Shown: in pieces, positions 1 to 12,474 of the stretch | Layout: every line of letters begins with the position of its first letter | Numbering within the stretch: position 1 is the stretch's first letter | NCBI GenBank assembly: GCA_037833965.1 | Contig: AP031351.1 | Span: forward strand, 28,346,501 to 28,410,500 | Length of the DNA stretch: 64,000 nt | DNA from: Marchantia polymorpha subsp. ruderalis | Lineage: Eukaryota; Streptophyta; Marchantiopsida; Marchantiales; Marchantiaceae | Direction: 5' to 3' | The notes under the pieces: generated by a model | Told to the model about the DNA's origin: nothing | The model's database searches: none | Seen by the model: the letters and a program-made list of their open reading frames with translations, nothing else | Translations under genes and position numbers: made by a program

Positions 1-2567
1 CTTCTTCCTCCTCCTCCTCCTGTAGGCAGGATCGATAATCTCACCGCCGGGTAGAAATCCATGGAACATTCCTCAGACGAGATGAGAGCTGTTCAGGGAC
101 TCGAAGCCCCACAGTGAATGATGTAGATTGATAGATGCGTGGCGAGCGAGAGGAGGGAAGCTGGATGAAGCATCCGACATGGATTAGGACTGTTGATACA
201 CAGAGAGGTAGATCGAGTCACTGATCTCTGGGACTCTTGCAGTCCGTGTGGGTGATATTTAGTAATCCGACTCCTGGAGCCTCCCTCTGAGCTGGGGGTG
301 GGGGGAGTGACAATCTCTTCCTGTCTCATGGTGGTGACCCCACCAGCCCACCGACCCGACCCACCCACCTGATTGGAAGTTATCAGATCAGAAGCTATGT
401 ACAAATGGACTCATGTGCCGAGTCGCAGGGAGGCAGGGGCCCTTGCATACTGGTAAAAGTGCTGGAGCAGTGAGAGCTCGCAGCTCGTGCACTCGTCAAC
501 GTCGTATGTCGACAGACCCAGTCTGGTGCAGGGCTCACCAGAGGCAGATGTCTAGTCACAAGCGACGAGAAGACAGGGCACATCTTGCCTCCTGGTTCAG
601 CAATCCTTCAGGTTTCCTGTGCAGGCTCAGCTCAGAGTCACCAGTTAGAATTCCACCTCCACCTGCAATGTCCACCTTGTGATTGTCAAATCATGGCAAC
701 CCAGAATCGCTGTAAGTGCCATGTACTCTAACTGTTGCTGCTCCAGCAGTTGCAGGGTCGGTGACGGAACCCAGGCTGGTTCGCCACGGCTAACCTTGGG
801 CTCCTATTGCTACTACTACTACTAGTACCACCAGTCGACTGGTAGTAGGGGTGACCTTAATTGTGCTCATGGCTGCAAGTAGATTCGTGATCATGTCGTT
901 GTCGACCTGTTGTTCTTGTTCAAGCTCACCTTCAATGGAGCTTCAAGAGACCAAGATGGAGGTTTTGTGAGCGCCCGAAACCGTCGTCCTGGTCTGATGC
1001 TGGGCTAACAGGCAACCCAAGCAGAGGCTTGAGTCGGCATCTCGGTGGTACATTCGAAGGGGTTCCTCCTGTTGCCGCCACTACGTGAGTGAGGTTTGAG
1101 ATTTGGTGCTGCATCTTGGAAGCACAGGTCGAATATCCTGAGTACTGTCTGGAGAGTGTGGGGGTGAATTACCTCATAGCCTAGTCTAGTCGAGGGAGGT
1201 ATCCCCCACCCTCCACCCTGCCGCCTGTTCATGCTCACGTTCTTTCTGCTGGTGGGTATCTTCCCGAGCCGGGAAAAAAAACCATGACTGCGCAGAATCA
1301 ATGATCCTCCTCTAGTGCACACGGTGCTGCAGGTTCCCAGGTCCTCGTCTCCACAGGGAGATCTCTCCATTCTCCACACCCGTGCCCCAACCCCTCCCTC
1401 GGGGCAAGGTGCAGCAGGTTGTTGAGATGTTTGGACTCGTCATGGTTGTATTATATGTCTGTTTCGGGCACTGATTATGATGCTCTTGCGTCTCCCAGCA
1501 ATTGATGATGATGCTCATGAGAGTGATGATCTTCGCATATTCCACTCTGTGATTACGCTGTGACCAAAGCCTTTCGGATCGAGCAACAGCACTAGTAGTG
1601 TCCCTGCCTCGTAGACTCTTCCTCCTGTTCTTCGTCTGATGATGATGCCAAGAGTAGTCCCATAACAGATTTTCTGAGATCCTCGGAGCAAAGAGTTCAT
1701 GGGCTGCTCGTTCCAAGGTATTATTGGATGTTCGAAAGAAAGACACTCATTCACGGCCGTGGATGGTTAGCATTCGTTGCATTTCCATGTCCAGGGTCTC
1801 TATCAATCTGACAACTTGTGGACCGGCCTTAGCTTTACAGCTGGACGTATGCTCTCGAGCTAAATCTTGTCTGCGGCAGTTTCAAAGTTTGACGCAAGTG
1901 GATCTCTGCTCCACGCGGACACAAGGTATCTGCACAAGTTGCCTCCTTCACAACTTGACGTAGTTTCGTACATCTGAGCTGTAGGTTCAGATTAACAAGA
2001 TTCAGTCTCTGCTGTTGGCAAGCATTGATGCCACACTGTCCCAGCTCGAGTAATTCGACGCTGGAAGGTGGATCACATGCCGTCATGGGGTCGACCACAT
2101 CATTCATTCCTGGATAGTAATTGTGAAGGAAATAATCACATCGTGTCCCTAGCATGCGAACCGATGATGGTCCAATTTGCAATCGTAAAGTTGTAAAAAC
2201 TAAATTCTGAAAACTTGGACCCCGTCTGCAAACTCTGGAGGACTCTAGAATTGAGACCTTTGTCAGGCTCGGGATGCACAGCTCCATCCTGGCATCTCCC
2301 TTTCGACAGGCCACCTTGGATGATTGATTGATGATGGCTTCCGGCCTTGAATTGTAAACAAATTATTGGAGCTCTTCGCGTTACCTCCCGTTGGAATTTA
2401 TGATCCTCAAGTTCCATCTAATGAAGGTTGGCATGCGGGTTCAGCGGTTTAGGGTTTAGAAGCCTCCCAACATTCCTGCCTGGACTGCAGCCAACTCTCA
2501 TTCGTCGAAATCAGTTGATTGCGTAGCAGTAAGCTAGCCCTCAATTGGTACATATCTGGAAGCTCGA
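1..2567. other. Intergenic region, no gene recognised
   Basis: Both strands contain only short open frames with no recognisable motif or splice-linked continuation. The longest, about 160 codons on the minus strand at 1835-2314, has a random-looking composition. A perfect 14-bp palindrome around 830-843 and short CTC/CTA triplet runs are the only structures seen. The part just before 2568 presumably holds the promoter and 5' leader of the next gene, but I see no clear TATA box. Confidence 0.5.
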
Positions 2568-4073
2568 ATGCCCTTCAAGTCGGTGGATTTGGGTTCAATC
2601 GGTTTCAGTGCTGTGCCACTGCTGCTTCACAAGTCGTTCGAGAAGTCGAAGAAGCTTGGGATTTTTCACGAGGCGATGGACATGGGACCCAGACTGCTGG
2701 TGGTAAGAGCAGCGCCGGGAGGTGCCGAAAGCGAGGTTTCGAAGGCGAGTCGAGGAGACAGACGGATCAGTGGAGGCGAATTTTCAGAAATCACGATGAA
2801 TTTGCGAACGAGAATCTCGAGAGAAGAGTTTTTGCATCTGCTGACAGAGCTGATTTATTTCGTGCTGTACATGCACCAGCAAATGCCCTGGTGCGTGCGA
2901 TTTCCCTCCCCTGACTCTTCCATCGCTCATCCGCTCCGCTCTTGGAAAGCTGTCTCTAGGCTTGAAAAGCACGACGATGTCAATCTCGCTGGTTTTCACC
3001 CTTTGGAATTGTGGTCATCCCAGTACCTACGAGGAGCTGATAAAACGCTGCGAAGAAGAGGTCAGTTTGGTCGCATTGCTGCACTCAGTGTTTCAAATTC
3101 CTCCAGTGCTCATGCCGAAAGTCTAAGTTCGCTCGAGGCCGCAAGGTTTATAGAAACTGACAAAGATTCATGTCGGGTTTTCACAGACAGAAACAGAGGC
3201 AGTGTTTTCGAGGAGTTCAGGTGCTGGAGATTGCAATAATCCCGCTCTCAGAGGCAGACAGAGGCGGGAGGGGGCCTCGAAGTTGAGAAAGCTGGTGAAG
3301 CTCAAAGACCAGATAGAGAAAGTCGTTCGAGCTATGAAGTGTTGTCTGACCGGATTGTCCGACATAAGATCAGTGCTGGTCATTCTCGGCCCTTCGACCA
3401 CGAGGCCCAAGCACGTCTACGAGGTTCATTTGCGGTGTCAGCTGATTGATGTTGGAGACGACACAGTCGAAGGTCGGCCCAAAAGTCCGGATTTGGCTCG
3501 CAAGGTGCTTCAATCTTCTTGTCCTCCCAACAATCCTCTTAAATCATTTTTGGGATTTTCGTTTTTTTCTTCCCATTAGAAGTTCCCTTGCTGCTTCGGG
3601 AGTAACTGCTTGCGTAGTTGTCAGTATAAAATTCGATTCTAGAATTCGCTCGAAGAGTTGTACGAGATATAATTGCCATTTGCTGTTATTGCTGTTTGAC
3701 TGAGAAAACGCTCGGTGATGTGCTACCATTGCAGCTCATACGCGCACTGATATCAGATGGAGCAACCTCTTCGGCAGAGAGTAAGTCCACAGACACAAGG
3801 TCTGACTTCAGACTGTGGTTCACATGAGCCACGAAGGAGACCAAGCTCTGGCCTGAAAGTTTGACTCGTGCAACAGTAACAAGAACATCGTCATGGTCTG
3901 CGCGTGCAGGTGCTATGAAGTTGTTTTTGGTGGTTGGAGCTTCTGCAAACTCCGTTAGTGTGCCAGAGGACGTCCATCCCAAACGAGGCTTCGTTAACAC
4001 CAGTAAACAGGTGCACACTCGATTTGCTTCAACCCGAGCAACGATGAGAGCACGATTGAGTCTCGCTATCTGA
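2568..4073 (+). CDS. p31comet-like MAD2L1-binding protein (five exons)
   Basis: p31comet binds closed MAD2 and hands it to the AAA+ ATPase TRIP13/PCH2, which silences the spindle checkpoint; in plants it also acts in meiosis. Inferred exons are 2568-2890, 3024-3060, 3187-3504, 3735-3780 and 3910-4073, all with GT-AG borders and consistent phases (2,0,0,1), giving about 295 residues against roughly 270 in animals. Signals seen are a helical segment with YFVLYMHQQMP joined by splicing to TYEELIKRC, then a strand reading VLVILGPSTTRPKHVYEV, then ARK joined to LIRALISDGA, and a C-terminal MKLFLVVGASANS followed by VHPKRGF. These match the order of conserved blocks I recall for the family. Exon 2 could instead run to 3120, because both donors are phase 0. 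No database comparison was possible. An unrelated HORMA-like protein is the main alternative. Confidence 0.68.
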
Positions 4074-5707
4074 AGCGAAGCTCACGATCGTTTCTTAGAA
4101 TTGATGTTCTTCTGTACGGGAGTGCATGTGACTGAGCTCGTACCGCCTCCGTAACGACTGCAGGGCTCCAGAACCTCTATACGCCTTGTCCAGAAGCGAG
4201 AAACAAATCTGGAAGCTGAGGTGAGCGGCATTTGCCTCTCAGATCCGTCACCCTCCACATCTCACGACGACCATTCAAGTGAAAGTCTTCGTGACAATGA
4301 CTTCATGTGGTAAGTGTTCTCCCTGCATGCCATCGCCTCAGCACAAACCCCCCAGAGCTCACTTGACTTGCCTTGGACGCATGGAAAGACTGGTGCAAAG
4401 GAGTCGCCTACCTTCACGATTCTAACCAAATTCATTAATTCGTTTTGATCGTCTCTCCTCTATACACAGGTACCAATGCCTGCACACAGTCAAAGGCTTG
4501 TTCGAAGGTAACTTGGCGGAGGCCGCTTGAGGGCAAGAGCAGCAGGAGAGCACTTTCCCTCACACGTCCCAAAGTCTGCACAACGCCAACAGTATGCTTG
4601 AAGAGCCGAGCTGGCAGAGCCAATCTGAAGCTGTAGCTTCTACACAGAGGTGTGCACGCTGTGCAGGGCTTGTACTAGAGAATGTTGGCAGTGGCAGATA
4701 AATCATCCTCCTCCTCAGACAGAGAGAGAGAGAGTCTACACGAGCAGAGTTCTAATGCGTCAGAATGATACCTTTCATCAACGTCGGCTTGGGCTCCGCT
4801 GTAAATTCAACGTCGTCTGTCTGCATTGCAAGACGGGGGTCAGTCAGTCACCTACTCGACATTAGAGCCGGGTTTCCTCGCTCGGTGAACTTGACAGTGA
4901 GAAGGTATTTCTGTAGTAGTTACCCTCACTTGCCAGCCAGGTGCTGGAATGCACACTCATGAAAATCAACACAGTGCAAAAGAGGTGTGACACGCATTCC
5001 GACCTTGTAGCTCGTAGACAACTAACTGCAGGCAAAGTCATTCGAAGACCGCTTTGTATTAACATCCCCGTCAATGGACAGGGAGTGTTATGAACTATTT
5101 ACCGATCAATGTCTACGTCTATAATAAATGAACGTCTCCTTCAAGCGACACTTTTCGGGCAATGAATTGTGGAATTTCCAGCTCGATGAAAGAGCGAGGC
5201 GGGATCTCTTCCCGCCATGTTTACACCTCAGAGGGCCCATTCAGAGATAATGCTAGATCCGGCCCATCCGCCAATTCCATCAGTCGCTGCTCGTTCTCTT
5301 CCGAGAAGGAGGGCGAACGCATGCGGTCGACCCCCGATCCTTTCTTTTCCAATAAATTTCTCAGTCACCCCGTTCCTGAATCCGCTTGCCTTCAATCGAT
5401 GCTTCCCATCGAAAGCCCGAGCTGCCGAATACTTCTACACCGACGCAGCCGAGGCCAGATTTGATTTCTCAGAAATTTCTCGACGAGGCCGTGTACCCAA
5501 ATTGCACCACCGCCGCCGAGTGCGCTCGATGAGAGAGATCATAATCCAGGAAGCTGATCGATTGGCTCCAAGGAGAGCAAGCGAGGACCTCCATGGCTGC
5601 CTCTCGCCATCGCCTCGAGGATCACAGTAATGCAGAGACGGCCGAAGAAAGACGAAAAAACGGCCGCAAATTGCGTGAACGATTCTCTACGAGAGAGAAT
5701 GGGTCGC
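4074..5707. other. Intergenic region between convergent genes
   Basis: This lies between the 3' ends of the p31comet-like gene and the NCS1 gene and must include both 3' untranslated regions. Only short unsupported frames are present, including a plus-strand frame of about 137 codons at 5217-5630 with no recognisable motif. If the strong donor at the NCS1 stop codon is used (5711), a further NCS1 exon would have to lie here, but I could not find one with transporter character. Confidence 0.45.
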
Positions 5708-7054
5708 TTACCGGCGCCGGGAAGTGAGCAGCCAGTAGACGGCCGACGAGAGCAGGAAGCCGACGAACCACGAGTTGTCGTAGACGAGCTTGAAGGCGCG
5801 GGGAACGTTGGTGACGAAACCGGCGGACGCCAGGAACCCGGGCACGTTGGGCAGCACGCCGAGGACGAGCGAGGCCATGGCGTCGGGGTTGAAGCCGCCC
5901 GAGTACCAGTAGCGCCCGTCGGGGCTCATGGAGTAGAGGTCCGAGACGTCCAGGTGCCGGTGGCGCAGCACGAAGTAGTCGGTGAGCACGATGCCGCCGA
6001 CCGGGCCCAGCAGCGCCGAGTACCCTATGAGCCAGGTGAAGATGAAGCCCTGGCTCGACTGGATCAGCCTCCACGGCGCCAGCAGCACGCTCAGCACGGC
6101 CGTGGCCAGGCCCGCGGTCCGGAACGAGAACGCAGTCGGGTCGAGGTTGACCAGCGCGTTGGCCGGAGCTACCACGTTGGCCGCGATGTTAGTGGTCACG
6201 GTGGCCAGGATCACGCCCGCCAGCGCCAGAAGCGTCGGCACCAGGCTGCCCACCATGCTCAGCACCTCGATCGGGTCCGAGATGGCGCGCCCGAAGATCA
6301 CCACGGTCGCCGACGTAACCGCCAATCCAACAAACGTGAACGCCGCCATAAACAGCGGCAGTCCCAGCGCCTGCCCCACAAGCTGATCTGCCTGACTGTG
6401 CGCGTACCGCGTAAAATCTGCACACCATCCATGCAGCACCAGTCTCAGCAACCGTGGTAAGAGACAACCGACCGGACCATTGGAATCAACCACGCGCGTG
6501 ACCGGCAGCGGGACGGTGACCGGGGAAGAGCAAGGTGATGGGACGGGATGGTACCGGGGATGTTGAGGCTGAGAGTGGCCCAGAAGCCGACGTTGGCAGT
6601 GAGCGCCGGGAAGAAGGCGGCCCAGAACTGGCCCTCCTTGGCGCCCCCGACCACGAACTGCGACTGCGCCGAGAGCATGGGCCCGAACCCGCCCGCGCGC
6701 CCGTACGCCCAGGCCAGCAACGCCGCCGACATCCCGATCAGCACCGGAGCGCAGTACTTCTCCATCTCGCGAATGCTCTCGATTCCGTTCCAGATGATTC
6801 CCACCTGCACATCGCACCACGCCAGATCGCCAATCCTCTCATTCCTCTATCGATCCACGACTGGGGAAGAACGAATTCGCAATTCGGTCGCAATTCGCGA
6901 TTCGCAATTCGGAATTTGGAGAGAGGGAGGTCACCTGCATGGTCCAGAAGAGCAGGAAGCAGCCGAGCTCGGGGAGGCTGGTGCCGAGGAAAGGGACGAC
7001 GGCGGCGACGAGGGGGACGGGGAGGAGCGCGTTGAGCAGACGGAAGATGGCCTG

Positions 7055-7091
<37 letters not shown>

Positions 7092-7840
7092 CCGACGAGG
7101 GCGCGTAGCAGGGACGGGACGTTGGCGCCGCGGATGCCGAAGGCGGCGCGGGATAGGACCGGGAAGGGGACGCCGTACTTGGTGCCGCCGTGGCCGCTGA
7201 GCACCATGGGCACCAGCACGATGAGGTTACCGGCCAGGACGGTGAGGATGCCCTGCCACCACGACATGCCCATCTCCACCAGGCTGCCCGCCATGTAGTA
7301 CGTCGGGATGCCCACCACGAGCCCCACCCAGAGGCTCGCCACGTCCCACACCGTGAACGTTCGTTGCTCCGCTAGCGCCGGCGCAAAGTCCTCGTTGATT
7401 AGCGCCTTGTGGGGATTGCGCGGCACCCCCGGCTCGATGGGCTCCAGCAGCGCTGCCCAAGCGCCTGCTCTCTCCACCCTCGCGCCCTCTCCAGCGCCAT
7501 CTCCAGCGCCGGCAGCACCAGCAGACGAGGACGACGACGATGCACGGCACGAGAATTGGTTGCCACCGATGCGATGAATGAGCCTCTCGATCGGGACACG
7601 AGAGGCCAATCCCCGTCTGATGAGCCAGGAGTGCACACGATCGGCGCTCGGGAGGACGATTCGGCGTCGCTGTCTCAGCAATCTGGCGCACGGAGAGGAT
7701 TGCTGCTGCTGCTGCGAGGCGGTGGGATCGGGACCGCTGGTGCTGGTGATGATGCTGCCATTGAGAGACGAGGTTCTCCAGAAGAGTGGAGATGGAAGGT
7801 GGCACGAGACGGGGGTGGTGTAGACGATAACCCCTGGCAT
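5708..7840 (-). CDS. NCS1: Plastid-type nucleobase cation symporter (NCS1 family, PLUTO-like)
   Basis: NCS1 proteins are 12-helix symporters. The plant members move uracil, adenine, guanine or allantoin, and the characterised one sits in the plastid envelope. Inferred exons in transcript order are 7840-6935, 6804-6555 and 6417-5708, with introns of 130 and 137 bp and GT-AG borders; the product is about 621 residues. Residues 1-140 are Ser-, Arg- and Ala-rich with no acidic stretch, as in a transit peptide. The family core begins with [13 protein letters not shown] (about 142-154), followed by EQRTF, the helix [31 protein letters not shown] (about 217-236) and [17 protein letters not shown]. 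Exon 2 ends in LSLNIP and is spliced to DFTRYA, a typical NCS1 junction. The C-terminal half keeps GGIVLTDYF. Coding GC is very high. Start chosen at the first ATG of the open frame. Family assignment is firm; the substrate is inference. Confidence 0.9.
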
Positions 7841-9290
7841 CGAGAGAGAAACCTCGCGACTGCGTTAATGGCCACGACGAAGACGACTACAATTCAGCAG
7901 CGCATTCCCTTCTCTCCTGCTTCCTTCCTGCCTTGGCGGACAGAGGTCGAGTACCCAGCCAAGGAAGGAAGGCAGAGAGGAGAGAGAGGGAGGGAGAGAG
8001 AGGGAGAGTGAGAGGAAGCGAGGGAGCGAGAGGTGAGAGACATTCTGATTATGAGGGAGCGGGTGCCATGTCCTGCTTGCCCGAGTGTGTATGTGGCCAA
8101 AGCTTCACCAGTCCCAAGGCTGTACTGAGTCTGTCAGGGTCCCACCACGAGCTCTGACCTCCAGATTCGCCTTCGTCCTCGTTCCTGGGCTGATTCTGGA
8201 TTCCGCTTCTCCCGTTCGCTTTATTGCGCTTTATACCGCAAGAATCTCCATCAGCTGACCCTGCTCGCTCGCTCTTCTATGGTTGTCCTGTGCAGAGTCT
8301 TCGGACCGAGCTACGAGAGGTCAAACACGTCAAACTGAGGCCTCATGCTACTGCTTTCGGAACGCATCGTCTTTCCTTATTATGATTGAATGGGCTCGAA
8401 CTCACACAGCGAACTCTTCCACGAGACTGCAGTTCGGGCTGTTGAATGGAAGTTGGTTGCATCTGGAAACTTTCTTTCGTACTTGAAACAATGATTGTGA
8501 CAATCAAGTGACGTCGGACTGGTCTCTGGAATAGTGAGAGGGAGGAGGAGAGAGAGAGAGAGGCTCTCCTCTCGTCTGCCTGTGCGCCGCGGGTTTCATT
8601 GGCATTTCGACCATTCTTCTGATGAAGTTTGCCATTGAAGTGATTTTCCAGTCTACGGGTACCACTCTTTCTTCGGACAACGGAGCAACAAGCACCTCGA
8701 GTGCTCACAGCTCCAAATAAATGAAAGCGAACGGGCTCTGAACCAAGCGCCCGAGGAGAAAAGGGAGAGCACCAAACGCGCAGACAGATCCAGACGAAGA
8801 AACCCAGACTGACGCTCAGAGCATATAAATACGTTCTTCGATCGAGCTCTGAGAACAGCGAAGACTTTTCAAAAGAGCGCTCGCTGACTATTTGATCTCT
8901 TATCTTCGTGCGCGATAAAAATCCCAGCTTTTCATCGCAAATCGAGGCTGTAGTCAAGTTCATCATAAGCTTATTACGACGAGATAGAGAACGACGAAGC
9001 CTTCGCCATAATAGAAATCTACACAAGTCTGAGGCTCTCCGAATCAGCTTCACGACAAACTGATTAGATTCTGTACATGGCTACCCGAATGCGAAACCCA
9101 GACCTGTGGTACTGGTGGTGGATTGATCACAAGAAAATCTGTGGGAACCTCCATTCAGAGTTCGCTCACTCACTGTGGTAGACTCTTCTGAGGATTCACC
9201 ATAGCCAATAACTCGAACATGAAATGAGAACCGTGAATAATAATAAATCCAAATTTCAACATGGGGAACGAACAATAACCGAGTTATTTT
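7841..9290. other. Upstream region of the NCS1 gene, no further gene seen
   Basis: This is 5' flank of the minus-strand NCS1 gene. It contains a GA-rich tract and short simple repeats. A 236-codon minus-strand frame (8343-9053) has random-looking composition, no conserved motif and no splice partner, so I do not call it a gene. Confidence 0.45.
7963..8041. repeat. Purine-rich GA tract upstream of NCS1
   Basis: About 80 bases are nearly all G and A on the plus strand, so the NCS1 sense strand carries a CT-rich block 120-200 bp before its start codon. Such CT/GA tracts are common in plant core promoters and leaders and can bind GAGA-type (BPC) factors. A regulatory role is inference. A shorter tract occurs at about 8538-8562. 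Confidence 0.5.
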
Positions 9291-10981
9291 GCTCGGAATT
9301 AAAAGTTTATTAAATAATTATATACCTCCCGTACTATATGCAACCAACACTAGCCGATGCAATTAAGAAAAATAGAACAAAACTCGTCCCATCTTTTTTT
9401 CTGCTCAGTTGGCTCCCGAAGTGGATATATGCAAGCTATTCTTTCCAGTAAGGCGCTCTATTATTTGCAGTTCTTCATGAGCTGAATGGGATAGCGTATG
9501 GTCGTTACAAGGTGACCATTATGGGAGATGCTGCTGGATCATCAGGAACGATAATAGGATAAGTCTGAGATCCATGATAAACAAAAGAATCTTATCGACG
9601 CTGCCCTTGATCACGAGGTCGTAGCCGGATCGCTTCAGGCAATCGGGATGATACTTTAGGAGCAATTGATGTGCGATGAAATTACGGCGGATTTGGCAGA
9701 TCTCATCCGGAATTAATAAACAAAAAATGAACCTTTTCACGATGTCGATACTCTAGAGATCAATGTGAAAATCCAAACGTAGTGATTCGCTTTATATGGT
9801 TCGATTTTAAAAGGTTCGCCAGGATTATTGGATCCATTGCGATTCCAGATTGCAGTGACTGATATACTAATCATTGGATCAGTATATCAGTATATAGACC
9901 TCTACCACCTCTTGATGTTCATAGGATTACCCTATTCACATCATCACATTAGCTCCTCTCCTCAAAGCCTGTGCCTTTGAGGAGAACCAAGTAAGTTATT
10001 TTAAAGCAAAGGCGGCCGAAGTGGATGGTTAAAAAAGATGGGAAGATATTATCAAGCCCATCGAAGGGCAAAACAAGAATAGACTTCCATACTATCACAA
10101 TGAGAAATATGTCAAATATATTATCTGTCTATATTCAATATTGCAGTGTTGTCATATTGATTAGAGTATAAATGATCTGAATTATCTTCAAATTCATATA
10201 TATGACAATGATAACTTCGGAAGATGATAGTAGACTTAGTGTGAAATGGTCAAGAACCTACTGTCGGATACCCTTGAAGTTGTCAAGGTCTTGATAATGA
10301 TTTGATAGAATATATATTAAATTTAGTAAACACAAAGCTTAATCATGATGCAAAAGAAGTGAAGAAGAAGAGCATCTGTTGTGATGTAAAAAGGTTATCT
10401 CATTCTAGTTAACCGGACACGTGAATCTGACAGCCTGAATCTGTCTCGTTGTCATTTGTGATCGAAATCTAATATCTTAACTGTAATCAACTTGAAAATG
10501 CTTCTATGCAAAAATTGGACACCTGTTAAGATCTGCTTATACCTTTTTGATTTAAAGCAATTTAGAGTGTGAAAGTACATAATTTACTTTTATTCGGACT
10601 CTGCATATGTTCATCTGCACTTCATGTTTTTTCTTACAGTTGGATTTGAATTTGTCATATTTCTTTGGCAAACATGAATCATTTATTAGTCCAAAATATG
10701 CAATGATAGACAAATATGCAAATTCTAGATATACAGAGAATGTACATTCTCTGTATAACGTGGTTCAACTCAAGGGTTACGTACACGGAATAATACATGC
10801 CAGTTACATACGCTCGGGTGGTGTGGGGCAATTTGCAATCACAACAATTTGCTTCTCGTATTGACGAATTAGAAGAAAAGTTAACCAAAAACCGTATCTA
10901 GAAACAAAAATTAGTGGATATTGGTATTGTCACTGCACATATGAAAACACAACAATGCATGTAATGCAAAAGCATCATGGT

Positions 10982-10984
<3 letters not shown>

Positions 10985-11013
<29 letters not shown>
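10985..11013. repeat. TA dinucleotide microsatellite
   Basis: About 14 uninterrupted TA units lie inside the AT-rich island. Confidence 0.95.
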
Positions 11014-11017
<4 letters not shown>

Positions 11018-11195
11018 CACAATTGAACAATCTCAGTATAAATAATTAAACATGAGGTTATTCTTTAATTGAAGTTAATCTCAACATCATTATTGCGCCT
11101 TAAATTTTAATTTCAATGTTTATTTCCATTCACATCAATCCGATGTATTCATTGTAATTGTTAACTTTTTATTTTTATGTGATCATTATATTCTA

Positions 11196-11423
11196 ATGAT
11201 GTACAAATTTTATATTAAAATTTTGAATAAAAAAAATTTAACATCAACAATTGAAAAAAAATTGAATCAATTTGATTATATCAAAACGAAAAATGAATTT
11301 ATTTATACTATTGTTAAGTCTGATGAATTCAATCCAATGGAAAAAATATTTGATATCTTACATATCAATAAGTTTCAAAAATGTAATAAATATTCTATTA
11401 TTTTGCAAGAAACTTATTTTTAA
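11196..11423 (+). CDS. Hypothetical 75-residue Lys/Asn/Ile-rich ORF in the AT-rich island
   Basis: This small frame begins at one of two near-adjacent ATG codons and ends in TAA. The translation is rich in Lys, Asn, Ile, Phe and Tyr and looks more protein-like than its neighbours, with alternating charged and hydrophobic residues (for example FDILHINKFQK). No family is recognised. Its codon use follows the local AT bias and differs strongly from the GC-rich genes around it. It could be a remnant of a retroelement, an organelle- or virus-derived insertion, or chance. No promoter or intron evidence supports expression. Confidence 0.2.
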   Translation: MMYKFYIKILNKKNLTSTIEKKLNQFDYIKTKNEFIYTIVKSDEFNPMEKIFDILHINKFQKCNKYSIILQETYF

Positions 11424-12474
11424 TGAAAGTGTCATAGATCTAATTTAGAAGATGAAAGATGTTTATGTGAAATTAAAAACTAGTTGGATTCATGTTTCAA
11501 AGATGTGATCAGAATAAAATATCTTTGTTTTTTTGTCAATAAATAATGGATGAAGATTTTGAGAGTAAAAATAAAAGTCTTGAGCGATATCTTAAAACTT
11601 TGGTACAAAGATATGTTCCAAAGATTGAAAAAGTTTCAATCTTAAGTTGTAGATTGATGCAAATTTGTGTGTAATCAAACGATTAGAGCTGATTAGAACA
11701 AGACAATGTTCATGTGAGAATGCTATTCAAATAACTGGAGAATGTAACATGACAGCTTCATCCATAAACTTTAAACTCTGAACTCATTACTTAAATTTGA
11801 TGGATTATGTCAAATCCATACGAATATTACTTGTTGGTATAGTATATTCTATTCCAAACTTTTCCAACTATACATACATAATTTCATATAATCTAAATGG
11901 TGGAAAGAATAATTAAAACATTCTGCATATCTCTAAATTGAAATATCTTGGAAAATTACCTTTGGTAATCACATACTGCAACATTTTATATCACATAGTG
12001 TACCGATTGTTTCCACTTCTGCATACAATATTGCTTTAAGCTAATGATCATGAAATTGAATTTCAGAGAATATTAGTTTCCGAGCAAACCATATTTAATT
12101 TTGGATACACATTTTAGTTTACTAAAATGCGCGTGTAAGGAGACGTGGATACAATTCTGGTTAAGGTGGAAGGTGTACTTTGGCATGCAACAAAAGAGTG
12201 ATAACGAACAAGTTATCGTTTTGAATACCGTACGTGGTTGGGTTGCGCCGGAGCGGACGACCGCGTAAAGAAGAACCACGTCGATCGGAGCCCCGTCTCT
12301 CAAGCACGAACAGTAGAGAGTGTTATCCTGAGAAGATCTGTTCAGCGTCTGCTGACGGGAGCCAGCGAGCGAGCGAGAGGAGCGTCCGCAACGACACCTC
12401 GCGCGGCTTCAGGCGCGCCCCAGCTCCAGCTCCGCGGAGCGTCGTCGTGGATGTCGATTTGAACGCGCGAGGAC

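Larger units (their letters stand above)
9291..12230. other. AT-rich island with decayed reading frames
   Basis: Base composition falls sharply to AT-rich between the GC-richer flanks. Many short frames are Lys-, Asn- and Ile-rich and interrupted by stops or frameshifts. Examples are a coiled-coil-like stretch with RIDELEEKLTKN near 10850-10900, and two adjacent fragments in different frames at 11548-11790, the second containing LIRTRQCSCENAIQITGE. These look like a degraded mobile or foreign element, but I cannot name a family. A hairpin with 11-bp arms lies at 9957-9985. No terminal repeats were identified. Confidence 0.45.

Noticed and set aside
5630..6460. 276-codon plus-strand open frame
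   Set aside because: It lies antisense to the NCS1 exon 3 and is Arg/His/Gln-rich, as expected for the mirror of a GC-rich coding strand.
8343..9053. 236-codon minus-strand open frame
   Set aside because: Arg/Ser-rich, no recognisable domain, no splice partner and no start context; likely chance.
9957..9985. Hairpin with 11-bp arms resembling a bacterial terminator
   Set aside because: The window is eukaryotic and no gene ends there; listed only as a structure inside the AT-rich island.
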